Part shown: positions 43,156 through 51,972 of the stretch, piece after piece | Position numbering within the stretch: position 1 is the stretch's first letter | How the letters are laid out: each line of letters begins with the position of its first letter | NCBI RefSeq assembly: GCF_900115565.1 | Contig: NZ_FOWW01000006.1 | Span: 186,001-250,000 of the forward strand | From: Amycolatopsis arida | GTDB lineage: Bacteria; Actinomycetota; Actinomycetes; Mycobacteriales; Pseudonocardiaceae | DNA: 64,000 nt | Reading direction: 5' to 3' | Notes under the pieces: generated by a model | What the model was told of the DNA's origin: nothing | What the model saw: the letters and a program-made list of their open reading frames with translations, nothing else | Database searches by the model: none | Program-made: the position numbers and the translations under genes

Positions 43156-46100
43156 ATGACCCCACGGAGTTGGCGCCGGCGCGGCCGGGCGGCCTTGGGC
43201 ATGGCGCTCAGCACGGCGGTGGCCGGCGCGGTGCTCGCCGGCGTGCCCGCGGTGGCGAACGCCGACCCGGCGCCCCACGAGGACCCGGGCATCGGCAAGC
43301 ACGACGAGGAGCGGCTCCTCGAGGCCAAGCAACGCGGGCAGCGCACGGTCACCGTGCTGGTGGCCACCGAGCCCGGCGCCGCCGAGCGTGGCGCCGAGGA
43401 GCTCACCAGGGAGGGCGCCAAGGTCGAGTACCGGGCCGACGAGCTCGGCTACGTGCGCGCCGAGGTGCCCGTCGACAAGGTCGAGAAGCTGCCCGAGCTG
43501 GGCAGCGTCAACGCGGTCGACGTCGACGACGAGATCCCGCTGCCCGACCCGCGACCCGAGGGCGCCGTCGACCCGACGCCGCAGCCCCCGCCGGACGCCG
43601 CCACCCCACGGGTCAACCCGTACCTGCCCACCGGCGAGACCGGCGCGGCGCAGTTCACCGAGGCCAACCCGAAGTGGGACGGCCGCGACGTGACCGTCGG
43701 CATCGTCGACACCGGCATCGACCTCGACCACCCGTCGCTCAACGTCACGAGCACGGGCGAGCGGAAGGTCACCGACTGGGTGACCTACACCGACAGCCGG
43801 TTCACCAACGGCGTCAACAACGACAACGACCCCACCTGGATCGACATGTCGATCGAGGTGACAGGCGGGACGTTCGGCGCGGCGGGCGGCAACTACACCG
43901 CCCCCGGCACGGCGTCCTACCGATTCGGTGTGTTCAACGAGCGGGACCCGCGGCTCGGCGGTGAGCTGGGCAACGACGTCAACCGGGACGGCAACCCGGC
44001 GGGCAGCGACGGCACCTTCGGCGTGCTGTGGGACCCGGCCAGCAACACCGTCTGGGTGGACGCCAACCAGAACCACGACTTCACCGACGACAAGGCCATG
44101 ACCGACTACAAGGTCCGGTACGACGTCGGCACGTTCGGCACCGACGACCCGGCCACCCCGGTGCGTGAGGCCATGCCGTACGTGGTGCAGACCGATCCGG
44201 CCAACAAGTCGGTGAACATCGGCGTCGTCTCCGGCGCGCACGGCTCGCACGTGGCTGGCATCGTCGCGGGCAACGAGCTCTTCGGCGGCGCGATGAGCGG
44301 CGCGGCCCCCGGCGCGAAGCTGGTCTCGGTGCGGGTGTGCCTGTTCATCGCCGGCTGCACCAGCCACGCGCTGCTGGAGGGCATGATCTACGCCGCGCGC
44401 GACGCCGGCGTCGACGTGATCAACATGTCGATCGGCGGCCTGCCCGCGCTCAACGACGGCAACAACGCCCGGGCCGAGCTGTACAACCGGCTGATCGACA
44501 CCTACGGCGTGCAGATGTTCATCTCGGCGGGCAACTCCGGCTCCGGGTCGAACACCGTCGGCGACCCCTCGGTGGCCGACAAGGTGATGAGCGTCGGCTC
44601 GTACGTCTCCAAGGCCACCTGGCAGCGCAACTACGGCTCGGACGCCGCGGCGCAGGACAACCTGCACGGATTCTCCTCGCGTGGCCCCCGCGAGGACGGC
44701 GGTTTCAAGCCGAACATCATCGCGCCCGGTGCGGCGATCTCGCCGGTGCCGACCTGGCAGGCCGGCGGACCGGTCGCGGGCACCTACCAGCTACCGCCGG
44801 GCTACGCCATGTTCAACGGCACCTCGATGGCGGCACCGCAGGCCGCCGGCGCGGCCGCGCTGCTGGTGAGTGCCGCCCGCGCCCGCGATGTCGAGCACGC
44901 CCCGGCGCAGCTGCGCGGCGCGCTGAGCGACTCGGCCCGGTTCATCCCCGGCTACCAGGCGTACGAGCAGGGCAACGGCCTGATCGACGTCGGCAAGGCG
45001 TGGAACCTGCTCAAGTCCGGTGTGGACACCGTCGAGATCAGCTCGTCGGTGCCGGTGAACACCGTGCTGTCGCCGTTCCTCGGCACCCCGGGTGTCGGCG
45101 TGGGCATTCACGACCGCGAGGGGGTCCGGACCGGTGAGCGGTACGTGCGCGAGTACACGTTCGTCCGCCACTCCGGGCCGAACCACCCGGTGACCTACAA
45201 GGTCGGATGGGTCGGCAACGACGGAACGTTCAGCTCGCCGGCGACCGTGCAGCTGCGCAAGGGCTACGCGGCGAAGTTCCGGGTCACGGTGAACCCCCGG
45301 TCGGCGGGCGCGCACTCGGCGATCCTCACCCTGGACAGCCCGACGACCACCGGAGTGGACTTCCGGACGCTGAACACCGTGATCGCGGCGGAGGAGTTCA
45401 CCGCGCAGAACGGGTTCGCGGTGCGCCACGGCGGCCAGATCGGCCGCAACGAGGCGCGCAGCTTCTTCGTCCGGGTGGAACCGAACACGCCGGCGCTGAA
45501 GGTGGACCTGCAGGGTGGCGGCGACGCGAAGGGCGCGGGCCAGATCCGCTTCCTGCGCTTCCACCCGTACGGCATCGGGCTGGACAGCAACTCCTCGCTG
45601 AGCTGCTACCACCCCGTGGTGACGCCGAACGGCAGTTGCGCCACCGGCAGCCCGACCAGCCGGACGGTCGCCGACCCGGCGCCGGGCGTGTGGGAGATCG
45701 TGGTCGACGCGCGGCGGACCTCCGACGCGGAGTTCGCCCCGTATACGATCACGGCGTCGGTGCTCGGCGCGGAGGTCTCCCCGAACCCCGACGTGATCGA
45801 GTCGGCGGCGAAGGGCGCGCCGGTGGAGCGGCAGTACACGCTGAAGAACCTGTTCGGCCCGTTCACCGGGCGGGCCGCCGGCACGGCGGTGGGCAGCGCG
45901 AAGCTCGACACCCCGAGCATCGCCGACGGCGCCGAGGAGCAGTTCCCGGTGCGGGTGGAGCCGGGGGCGACCCAGCTCAAGGCGCGGATCGGCAGCCCGT
46001 CCGACGTGGGTGCCGACCTGGACCTGTTCCTGTTCAACTGCACCAGCGGCAACTGTGTCCTCGCCGGACAGAGCGCCGACGGCGACTCCGAGGAGCAGGT

Positions 46101-46404
46101 GACGGTGGCCAACCCGGCCGCGGGTGACTGGCGGGTGGTGGTCCAGGGCTACGCCGTGCCGGCGGGCACGACGACCTACGAGTACCTGGACGTCTTCAGC
46201 GGCCCGGGCTTCGGCTCGGTGTCGCTGTCCGACACCGACGCGCTGCGGCCGGCGGGTGCACAGTGGACGGTGAACGGCACGGTGACCGCGAACACCGCAC
46301 CGACTGCCGGCCGGGTGCTGCTCGGCCAGGTCGAGGTGCGCACCGACGGCGGTGTGCTGGTGGGCAGCGGTGACGTGATCGTCCGCAACGTCACCGGGTC
46401 GTAG
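43156..46404 (+). CDS. Secreted S8 subtilase, tripeptidyl-peptidase II-like
   Basis: The 1082-residue exported protease has a signal peptide (residues 1-36), an I9-like propeptide (about 60-125), and the catalytic triad Asp185 (GIVDTGID), His362 (GAHGSHVAG) and Ser557 (NGTSMAAP), with oxyanion Asn460. The 177 residues between Asp and His are far more than in subtilisin and recall tripeptidyl-peptidase II. The last 400 residues are beta-rich pre-peptidase-like domains, one with FNCTSGNC. AGGAAGGA supports ATG 43156. Extracellular protein degradation is likely. A strong terminator follows. Confidence 0.93.
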   Translation: MTPRSWRRRGRAALGMALSTAVAGAVLAGVPAVANADPAPHEDPGIGKHDEERLLEAKQRGQRTVTVLVATEPGAAERGAEELTREGAKVEYRADELGYVRAEVPVDKVEKLPELGSVNAVDVDDEIPLPDPRPEGAVDPTPQPPPDAATPRVNPYLPTGETGAAQFTEANPKWDGRDVTVGIVDTGIDLDHPSLNVTSTGERKVTDWVTYTDSRFTNGVNNDNDPTWIDMSIEVTGGTFGAAGGNYTAPGTASYRFGVFNERDPRLGGELGNDVNRDGNPAGSDGTFGVLWDPASNTVWVDANQNHDFTDDKAMTDYKVRYDVGTFGTDDPATPVREAMPYVVQTDPANKSVNIGVVSGAHGSHVAGIVAGNELFGGAMSGAAPGAKLVSVRVCLFIAGCTSHALLEGMIYAARDAGVDVINMSIGGLPALNDGNNARAELYNRLIDTYGVQMFISAGNSGSGSNTVGDPSVADKVMSVGSYVSKATWQRNYGSDAAAQDNLHGFSSRGPREDGGFKPNIIAPGAAISPVPTWQAGGPVAGTYQLPPGYAMFNGTSMAAPQAAGAAALLVSAARARDVEHAPAQLRGALSDSARFIPGYQAYEQGNGLIDVGKAWNLLKSGVDTVEISSSVPVNTVLSPFLGTPGVGVGIHDREGVRTGERYVREYTFVRHSGPNHPVTYKVGWVGNDGTFSSPATVQLRKGYAAKFRVTVNPRSAGAHSAILTLDSPTTTGVDFRTLNTVIAAEEFTAQNGFAVRHGGQIGRNEARSFFVRVEPNTPALKVDLQGGGDAKGAGQIRFLRFHPYGIGLDSNSSLSCYHPVVTPNGSCATGSPTSRTVADPAPGVWEIVVDARRTSDAEFAPYTITASVLGAEVSPNPDVIESAAKGAPVERQYTLKNLFGPFTGRAAGTAVGSAKLDTPSIADGAEEQFPVRVEPGATQLKARIGSPSDVGADLDLFLFNCTSGNCVLAGQSADGDSEEQVTVANPAAGDWRVVVQGYAVPAGTTTYEYLDVFSGPGFGSVSLSDTDALRPAGAQWTVNGTVTANTAPTAGRVLLGQVEVRTDGGVLVGSGDVIVRNVTGS

Positions 46405-46423
46405 TCTCCCCGGGTGGTCGACG

Positions 46424-46454
46424 ACGGGGCCTCGCCGAACCGGCGGGGCCCCGT
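46424..46454. terminator. Strong bidirectional hairpin terminator
   Basis: ACGGGGCCTCGCCG and CGGCGGGGCCCCGT pair over 14 positions (one T-G wobble) around the loop AAC. It lies between the convergent subtilase and phosphotransferase genes. Confidence 0.8.
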
Positions 46455-46478
46455 TCCCGTTGTCCGGCGGCGCCACCA

Positions 46479-47654
46479 CTACGGGTCCGCCGGCGCTCGG
46501 CCGAGCTCGGCCAGCGACGACACGGCGCGGGCGAGCAGGCCGGTCGGGGACAGCACCCCGCGCACCAGCGACAGCGCCGCCGCCCGATCCGCGGTGGCAC
46601 GTCGGTGGTCGAGCACGCGCGCGGCCAACTCGGCCAGGTCCTCCACGGCCCGGGCGCAGCGGTAGTAGGCCAGCCGGACCGGATCGACGTCCACCACGCC
46701 GTAGCCGGCGAAGAACTCGGCCTGCTCCCGCGGGCCGACCGGCGCGAAGGCGAGCACCCCGCCGAGCACGAACATGAGGTCCCACTCCCGCGGGGCCAGG
46801 ACCGTGTCGTCCCAGTCGACCAGCCACACCCCGGCGTCGCCGCGGTGCGCCACCTCGGCGTCGGCGCGCGCCTCACGCCCCCCGAGCGGGGCGGCCACGT
46901 CGCGAGCGCTGCACGGGCGGCGGGTCTCGTCATCACCCACCGGATCGGCACCAGGGGAGCCGCCAGGGGAGCCGCGGAGCACGTTGCCGAGGTGCGGGTC
47001 CCCGTGGCAGAGGACCCTCTCGGCGGGCCGGGCGGCCAGCTCCCGGCCGAGCACCTCGACCTGGTCGGCGACGAGCGCCACCGCGCCGGCGGCGGCGCGC
47101 CACTCCTCGGCCAGCTCGCGCACCGGCGGGTCGGCGGGGCCGGGCGAGGCGATTCCGCTTTCGACGGTCCACAGCGTCCGGAGCCAGTGCCGGTGCCGAG
47201 TGTGCTCCTCGCGGGGCAGCACCTCCCGCAGCGGTCCGGTGACCGGGGCGGCGTGCACCCGGGCCAGCAACGCCCCGAAGGACCGCCACCGCGCCGGGGA
47301 CAACCCGGCCGGCAGCGCGTCCACACCGGGCACCCACGGCAACAGTGCCAGCCGCCGCCCGGCGCGCTCGCTCCACAGCCGGCCGGACCGGGTGGGCACC
47401 GGCACGGGAACGCCCGATACCCCGTGGGCGGCGAGATGCGCGGGGACGGCCAGCCCGGCCAGCGAGCCACCGGAGGTCCACTTGACCCCATACCGCGCAC
47501 CATCCGCGGCCACCGCCCGCCACACCTCGGCCGCGGGGTCCTCGCCGTGCCCCACCGGCTCGACGGTCACCAGGTCCACGGCGAAGTCCGCGCGCACCCA
47601 CGCGCGGACCCGCGCGGCCGCGCCCGCCCCCTCGGCGCTCGTTTCCCCGACCAC
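46479..47654 (-). CDS. Aminoglycoside phosphotransferase-fold kinase
   Basis: The 391-residue protein has the APH catalytic loop LCHGDPHLGNVL and the metal site WLVDWDDTVLAPREWDL, most like the spectinomycin/hygromycin (APH(9))-type group, and a Lys in YGVKW for ATP. Between these two motifs lie about 50 residues rich in Gly/Asp/Arg, where relatives have about 12, so the active-site loop carries an in-frame insertion. GTG 47654 has TACCCT (47662-47667) seven bases upstream, a leaderless start. Antibiotic or small-metabolite phosphorylation is possible but unproven. Confidence 0.82.
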   Translation of the reverse strand: MVGETSAEGAGAAARVRAWVRADFAVDLVTVEPVGHGEDPAAEVWRAVAADGARYGVKWTSGGSLAGLAVPAHLAAHGVSGVPVPVPTRSGRLWSERAGRRLALLPWVPGVDALPAGLSPARWRSFGALLARVHAAPVTGPLREVLPREEHTRHRHWLRTLWTVESGIASPGPADPPVRELAEEWRAAAGAVALVADQVEVLGRELAARPAERVLCHGDPHLGNVLRGSPGGSPGADPVGDDETRRPCSARDVAAPLGGREARADAEVAHRGDAGVWLVDWDDTVLAPREWDLMFVLGGVLAFAPVGPREQAEFFAGYGVVDVDPVRLAYYRCARAVEDLAELAARVLDHRRATADRAAALSLVRGVLSPTGLLARAVSSLAELGRAPADP

Positions 47655-47708
47655 GGGCCGCAGGGTAGCCAGCCGGGCCCGGGGCGGTCATCGGGTTTCG
47701 CGGCCCCG

Positions 47709-48818
47709 CTACCCGCCGCCGGCGCCCGGTGCGGGAAGCGTGACGCGGACGGCTCCCTCCGCCTCGGCCGTGACCGGCAGCCCGGCCCGCAGCACCGCGC
47801 GGCGCACGACGTCCTGGTCCGGCGGGTGCACCGCCAGCAGCTCCCGGTAGCCGCGGGCCGCCGCGAGGACGGCCAGCCGCCGGACGAGGCCGGTGCCCAC
47901 CCCACGGCGTTGCCAGGCGTCCTCCACCAGCAGGGACACCTCGGCCACGGTCTCGCCCGGCCGCGGGATCAGCTGCCCGAGCCCGACCACGTCCCGGCCG
48001 CACCCGGCGAGCACGCTCAGCCCGCGCGGGGGCAGCAGCAGCCGCTGCAGCCAGCGCCGGGGAACCGTGCGGGTGTCCGTGTGGTAGCGCCGGAACAGGG
48101 TGCCGGCCGAGCATCGCCCGTGCAGTGCCGCCACGGCGTCGACGTCGGCCGGCCCGCCGAGCCGCAGCACCAGCGCCGCACCGTCGGCGCAGGTGAGCAC
48201 GACCGGGCCGGAGGCGTTGTCCGCGACGGCGGCCATCAGGTGGGCCAGCGCCCGCGCCCTGGCCAGCTCGAGCTGCGCGAACGGGGCCCACCGGCGGCGG
48301 GCCACCAGCACCCGCGCCGGGCCCAGCGGGAGCACGGCGCGGTGGCCGCCTTCGGTGCGCCCGGGGTTCGCCTCGTCCGCGGGGACCACCGTCACCAGGT
48401 CGGCGGCCAACACCTCACGAATCGCGTCGACGGTGTGCGCCGGGTCGACCACGGCACGGGTCGCCGCGGCCAGTGCCGCGGTGCCGGCGTCCACCAGGTC
48501 CCGGAGGTCGGCCTCGACGAGCCCGACGCAGTCGCATCCCTCGCCGCGGAGCGCGGTGACGAGCTGGGCCGGGGTCAGCCCGATGGGCGGGCGGAGCACC
48601 ACCTCGTCGAGCACCCCGCCGGGCACCGGCAGCACGGTCAGCCCGAGGATGTTGCACCCCAGGTCGGCCAGCCGGATGGCGACACGGGCCAGGGTGCCGG
48701 GCCGGTCGTCCACCCGGATCCGCAGCCGCCAGGTGACGGAAGGGGGATCGTCCTCACCCGCGGTGTGCGGCCAGTCGAGCACCGGGTCGGGGGCGGGGGG
48801 AACGTCACGCGCGTCCAT
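47709..48818 (-). CDS. ACT domain-GNAT acetyltransferase fusion
   Basis: The 369-residue protein begins with an ACT domain (about 28-100: WRLRIRVDDRPGTLARVAIR, DLGCNILGLTVLPVPGG), then a linker domain with an all-helical region, then a GNAT domain (about 220-360) with the acetyl-CoA motif EDAWQRRGVGTGLV and the preceding YHTDTRTVPRRW typical of GNATs joined to regulatory domains. ACT domains usually bind amino acids, so acetylation may be amino-acid controlled, as for mycobacterial cAMP-controlled Pat. Substrate unknown. No clear ribosome site before ATG 48818. Confidence 0.85.
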   Translation of the reverse strand: MDARDVPPAPDPVLDWPHTAGEDDPPSVTWRLRIRVDDRPGTLARVAIRLADLGCNILGLTVLPVPGGVLDEVVLRPPIGLTPAQLVTALRGEGCDCVGLVEADLRDLVDAGTAALAAATRAVVDPAHTVDAIREVLAADLVTVVPADEANPGRTEGGHRAVLPLGPARVLVARRRWAPFAQLELARARALAHLMAAVADNASGPVVLTCADGAALVLRLGGPADVDAVAALHGRCSAGTLFRRYHTDTRTVPRRWLQRLLLPPRGLSVLAGCGRDVVGLGQLIPRPGETVAEVSLLVEDAWQRRGVGTGLVRRLAVLAAARGYRELLAVHPPDQDVVRRAVLRAGLPVTAEAEGAVRVTLPAPGAGGG

Positions 48819-48979
48819 GCCCCCGACGATCCCGCCCGGTTGTTGCCGATCCGGAACGCCCGTGTTGCGCCCGTGTCAGCAGTCCCAACCAAGGGATCAG
48901 CTTCCGATACCCGCCCACACGGGTCCCGGAACGTAGGAGGGCCACCTTCCTGGCACGTTGGCGCACTGGGAACGGCGGG

Positions 48980-49272
48980 TCAGCCCTCGTCTGGCAGCAC
49001 GACGAGCTCGTTGCCCTCCGGATCGGTGCCGTGCGGCCCGAGGACGGTCCCGGACGCCGGGACGCCGGGACGCCGGCGGGCCGCAGCCGCGACGGCCCGG
49101 AGGGCGCGGCGTCCCGGACGAACTCCAGCCACGGCCCCCGGCCGTCCGGGGTCCGCAGCCCGGCGAAGTCGGCCGAACGGTGAGCCACCGGCCAGCCGAG
49201 CAGCTCCGCCCAGAACCGCGCCGCGGCGGGCGGGTCGGCGGTGTTGATCTCCAACGCCCTCCACCCGGTCAT
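48980..49272 (-). pseudogene. VOC-fold gene broken by deletion and frameshift
   Basis: ATG 49272 starts TGWRALEINTADPPAAARFW and continues through AELLGWPVAHRSADFAGLRT. The frame then shifts near 49050-49100, and the other frame ends VLGPHGTDPEGNELVVLPDE before TGA at 48980. The middle strands, including the conserved His, are missing. The breakpoint lies at a GGGACGCC tandem repeat, so slippage deletion is likely. Confidence 0.65.
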
Positions 49273-49347
49273 CGGGCCACCCGCCCACGGCTCGACATGG
49301 AGTGACCTGCCATCGAGGGGCGCCGTTCCACCGGGCAACGGTAGCGG

Positions 49348-50100
49348 TCAGCGCGTGGCCAGCCGGAGCAGCGCCCACAGCTGCCCGACCGCGTCGTGAT
49401 CACCCCGCTCCACGGTGATCGACCACGGCCCCGCCCGGCCCCACAGCCACCGGTAGATCTGCTGTGGTGTGCCGCTTACCACCGCGTCCGCCCGTCGCGC
49501 CTCGGCCGCGGAGCACCGCCACGCGGTGGTCTCCGTCGGCCCGGCCCTGGTCAGCCAGGTGTGCCCACCGGTCCGCACCGCCACCGCGCCCGGCCGGGTG
49601 CCGGTGAGTCCCAGCATCGGCAGCCGCTGGCCGAACCACAACGCCAGCGCCTCGTCCACCCCGTCGAGCGCCACGTCCTCCGCGACGGCGTCCGGTTCGG
49701 CGCCGGCCGCGTACTGCAGGTCGATCCGGTGGATCGTCGTCTCGTGTGCCATCCGGCGCCGCCAGAACCCGTAGGTCCGGTCGGCCGGCCACCAGGTGTC
49801 CGCACGCTCGTCCGGGTCGTGCCGGCCCAGCTCGGTCCGCAGCGCGGCCAGCCCCTCCCGCAGGTACTCCTCCGCCGACTGGCCTGGCCGCGGCGCGTGC
49901 TGCCACTCCCGTGGTCGCCGCCCCTCGGCCAGCCAGCCCAGCACCACGCGGTACACGCTGCCGACGTGCCGGACCAGCTCGCCGGACGTCCATCCCGGGC
50001 ACCGGGGCACCGGCACGTCCGGCGGGGTGACGTGCGCGGTCGCGGCCAGCCGCTCGCCCTCGGTCCCGAACACCTCCAGCAGCCGACCGGGGTCGACCAT
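49348..50100 (-). CDS. Maleylpyruvate isomerase/mycothiol-dependent (DinB-fold) protein
   Basis: The 250-residue protein has the MDMPI N-terminal fold: PVPRCPGWTSGELVRHVGSV with the first metal His, DTWWPADRTYGFWRRRMAHE with the HxxxH pair (AHETTIHRIDLQ), then a C-terminal domain with VSGTPQQIYRWLWGR. Members bind zinc and use mycothiol, for example in thiol transfer or S-conjugate chemistry. ATG 50100 or 50115. It follows the HEPN gene by 17 bases and so belongs to the SOS-controlled operon. Confidence 0.82.
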   Translation of the reverse strand: MVDPGRLLEVFGTEGERLAATAHVTPPDVPVPRCPGWTSGELVRHVGSVYRVVLGWLAEGRRPREWQHAPRPGQSAEEYLREGLAALRTELGRHDPDERADTWWPADRTYGFWRRRMAHETTIHRIDLQYAAGAEPDAVAEDVALDGVDEALALWFGQRLPMLGLTGTRPGAVAVRTGGHTWLTRAGPTETTAWRCSAAEARRADAVVSGTPQQIYRWLWGRAGPWSITVERGDHDAVGQLWALLRLATR

Positions 50101-50117
50101 CGCCTGCCCCGCCATCC

Positions 50118-50615
50118 CTAGCTCCGCGGCCGGCGCGGCCGTGGTGGCGGGCAGTGCCGGGCCCGGGGCGCGGGCACGGCCGCGGCGTGCACCACCCGGC
50201 CGGCCAGCTCGAGGAACTGGCCGGCGCGCTCGACCAGCTCGTCGGCGAGGTCCGCGGTGATCCGCCGGGTGATCCCGGCCTGCGCGGCCGCCCTGGCCGC
50301 CGAGTTCGCCGCGAAGTACGCCGCCCACTCGGCCAGCTCGGGCACCGTGCTCTCGAGCAGCACCCACACGCTCGCTGGGCGGGCCCGGCCGCGGTGCGGG
50401 CGGCCGCGGGCGGCGAGCACCGCGGCCGCGGCACGCAACGCCGACAGGTACGCGGTGACGAACCGCGGCGCCGGGTCGCTCTCCCGGCGGGCCTCGCCGA
50501 GCCCGTGCCGCGCCTCGGCGAGCAGGGACACCGCCGCCGGCGACGCCGGCGGACGCCAGCTCAACGGCAGCGCCTGCTGCCCGCCGCGGGCGCGGGATGC
50601 GGCTGCGATCGCCAT
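50118..50615 (-). CDS. SAV_6107-type HEPN domain protein
   Basis: The 165-residue all-helical protein (LLAEARHGLGEARRESDP, RFVTAYLSALRAAAAVLAAR, VWVLLESTVPELAEWAAYFA) matches the HEPN_SAV_6107 group. The canonical HEPN RNase motif RxxxxH is not obvious, so it may be a nucleotide- or RNA-binding member rather than a toxin. AGGAGG precedes ATG 50615. Its promoter carries a perfect LexA box, so it should be induced by DNA damage. Heads an operon with the MDMPI-fold gene. Confidence 0.8.
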   Translation of the reverse strand: MAIAAASRARGGQQALPLSWRPPASPAAVSLLAEARHGLGEARRESDPAPRFVTAYLSALRAAAAVLAARGRPHRGRARPASVWVLLESTVPELAEWAAYFAANSAARAAAQAGITRRITADLADELVERAGQFLELAGRVVHAAAVPAPRARHCPPPRPRRPRS

Positions 50616-50672
50616 GGCGACCTCCTGTGCTCGTGGTGACGCGCGGCCCGCCGTGGCGGGACCGCCGGTGGC

Positions 50673-50711
50673 ACCCGGCGAGGAGGTGCTTCCCCCACCC
50701 CCTCGCCGGGT
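50673..50711 (-). promoter_or_regulatory. Long hairpin in the 5' leader of the HEPN operon
   Basis: ACCCGGCGAGG (50673-50683) pairs perfectly with CCTCGCCGGGT (50701-50711) around a 17-base loop. It lies in the leader between the SOS promoter and the HEPN start and could attenuate or stabilise the message. Confidence 0.6.
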
Positions 50712-50738
50712 ACCGGACCGGCGAGCGCTCCTCCGGGT

Positions 50739-50754
50739 TCGAACTTGTGTTCGA
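50739..50754. promoter_or_regulatory. SOS box (LexA site) of the HEPN operon
   Basis: TCGAAC-TTGT-GTTCGA matches the full 16-base actinobacterial LexA consensus without a mismatch. It starts nine bases downstream of the -10 box on the minus strand, covering the transcription start, an ideal repressor position. Confidence 0.85.
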
Positions 50755-50762
50755 ACAGTTCG

Positions 50763-50791
50763 AGATTAGCTCGGGGCGGGCGCGGACTCAA
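50763..50791 (-). promoter_or_regulatory. HEPN operon promoter
   Basis: On the minus strand TTGAGT (50791-50786), 17 bases, TAATCT (50768-50763). Predicted start near 50756, inside the edge of the LexA box, leaving a leader of about 140 bases. Confidence 0.65.
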
Positions 50792-50887
50792 CCCCCGGAC
50801 CTGCGACGCACGTCGCACCCGCGCCCCGGCGAGCGGGAATCCCGGTGCGGCCATGACGGGCAGGTGAGTTCGTGATCTCATAACGGA

Positions 50888-51415
50888 ATGAGCACCCTCG
50901 ACCACCCCTCGATCGCGAAGGTCGCTGCCGCGCTGGCCGAGGCGGGCATGTCCGCCGCCGCCGACGGGATCCGGATCCTCCCCGCGGAGGTGCGCACGGC
51001 GGCGCAGGCCGCGGCGGCGCTCGGCGTCGAGGTCGGCGCGATCGCGAACAGCCTGGTGTTCCGGGCGGTGACCACCGCCGGTGACGCCCCCCTGCTGGCC
51101 CTGACCTCCGGTGCGCACCGGGCCGACACCCGCACGCTCGCCCGGCTCGTCGGGGCGAGCGAGGTCGACAAGGCCGACCCGGCGTTCGTCCGGCAGCACA
51201 CCGGGCAGGCGATCGGCGGCGTCGCCCCGGTCGGCCACCCGACCCGGCTGACCACCCTCGTGGACACCGCGCTCGCCCGCCACGAGGTCGTGTGGGCGGC
51301 CGCGGGGCACGCGAAGGCGGTGTTCCCCACGACCTACGCCGCGCTGCTCGAGCTCACCGGGGCCCGGGCCGCCGACGTGGCCGCCGCGGCGCCGGGGGAA
51401 GGCGCCGAGCGGTGA
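50888..51415 (+). CDS. YbaK/ProX-type aminoacyl-tRNA deacylase
   Basis: The 175-residue protein has the YbaK fold: ALGVEVGAIANSLVF, LLALTSGAHRADTRTLARLV, VRQHTGQAIGGVAPVGHP and AAAGHAKAVFPTTY. These are the conserved positions of Cys-tRNA(Pro)/Ala-tRNA(Pro) hydrolases, which edit misacylated tRNA in trans. It overlaps the following GNAT gene by a GTGA, so they are one unit. Confidence 0.9.
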   Translation: MSTLDHPSIAKVAAALAEAGMSAAADGIRILPAEVRTAAQAAAALGVEVGAIANSLVFRAVTTAGDAPLLALTSGAHRADTRTLARLVGASEVDKADPAFVRQHTGQAIGGVAPVGHPTRLTTLVDTALARHEVVWAAAGHAKAVFPTTYAALLELTGARAADVAAAAPGEGAER

Positions 51416-51972
51416 CCGCGATGTCCGCCGGCCGCGCGCACTTCGCCCAGCTCTCCGGGGACGAGTTCCGCGCGCGGCTGCGCGAGGCGCTCGACCTGTA
51501 CGTCACCGCGATGGGCTATCCGGCGGGGACCGCCGAGCAGCGCGCCCCGATGTGGCTGACCCACGCCCTGCGCGAGGGGTGGCGCTGCATCGGGGCGTTC
51601 GCCGACGACGGTCGGCTGCTCGGCGTCGCCTACGGCTACCAGGGCCGGCCCGGCCAGTGGTGGCACGAGCAGGTGCGTCGCGGTCTCGTTGACGGCGGTG
51701 TGGACGCGGCGGAGTGGCTCGCGGACTACTTCGAGCTCACCGAGATCCACGTCCACCCGGAGAACCAGGCGCGGGGCATCGGCGAGGAGCTGCTGCGCCG
51801 CGTGCTCGACGGCCTGCCCTACCGGCACGTGCTGCTGTCCACTCCGGAGGGACCCAGTAGGGCGTGGCGGCTGTACCGCCGGACGGGCTTCGTCGACGTG
51901 CTGCGGCACTACCACTTCGCCGGTGACCCGCGCCCGTTCGCCATCCTCGGCCGGGCGTTACCGCTCGGCTGA
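51412..51972 (+). CDS. GNAT family N-acetyltransferase
   Basis: The 186-residue protein has a GNAT core with the acetyl-CoA loop HVHPENQARGIGEELLRRVL and STPEGPSRAWRLYRRTGFVD. GTG 51412 overlaps the upstream stop; an internal ATG at 51421 is possible. The substrate cannot be told. Its last 15 bases overlap the end of the convergent EamA gene. Confidence 0.88.
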   Translation: MTAMSAGRAHFAQLSGDEFRARLREALDLYVTAMGYPAGTAEQRAPMWLTHALREGWRCIGAFADDGRLLGVAYGYQGRPGQWWHEQVRRGLVDGGVDAAEWLADYFELTEIHVHPENQARGIGEELLRRVLDGLPYRHVLLSTPEGPSRAWRLYRRTGFVDVLRHYHFAGDPRPFAILGRALPLG

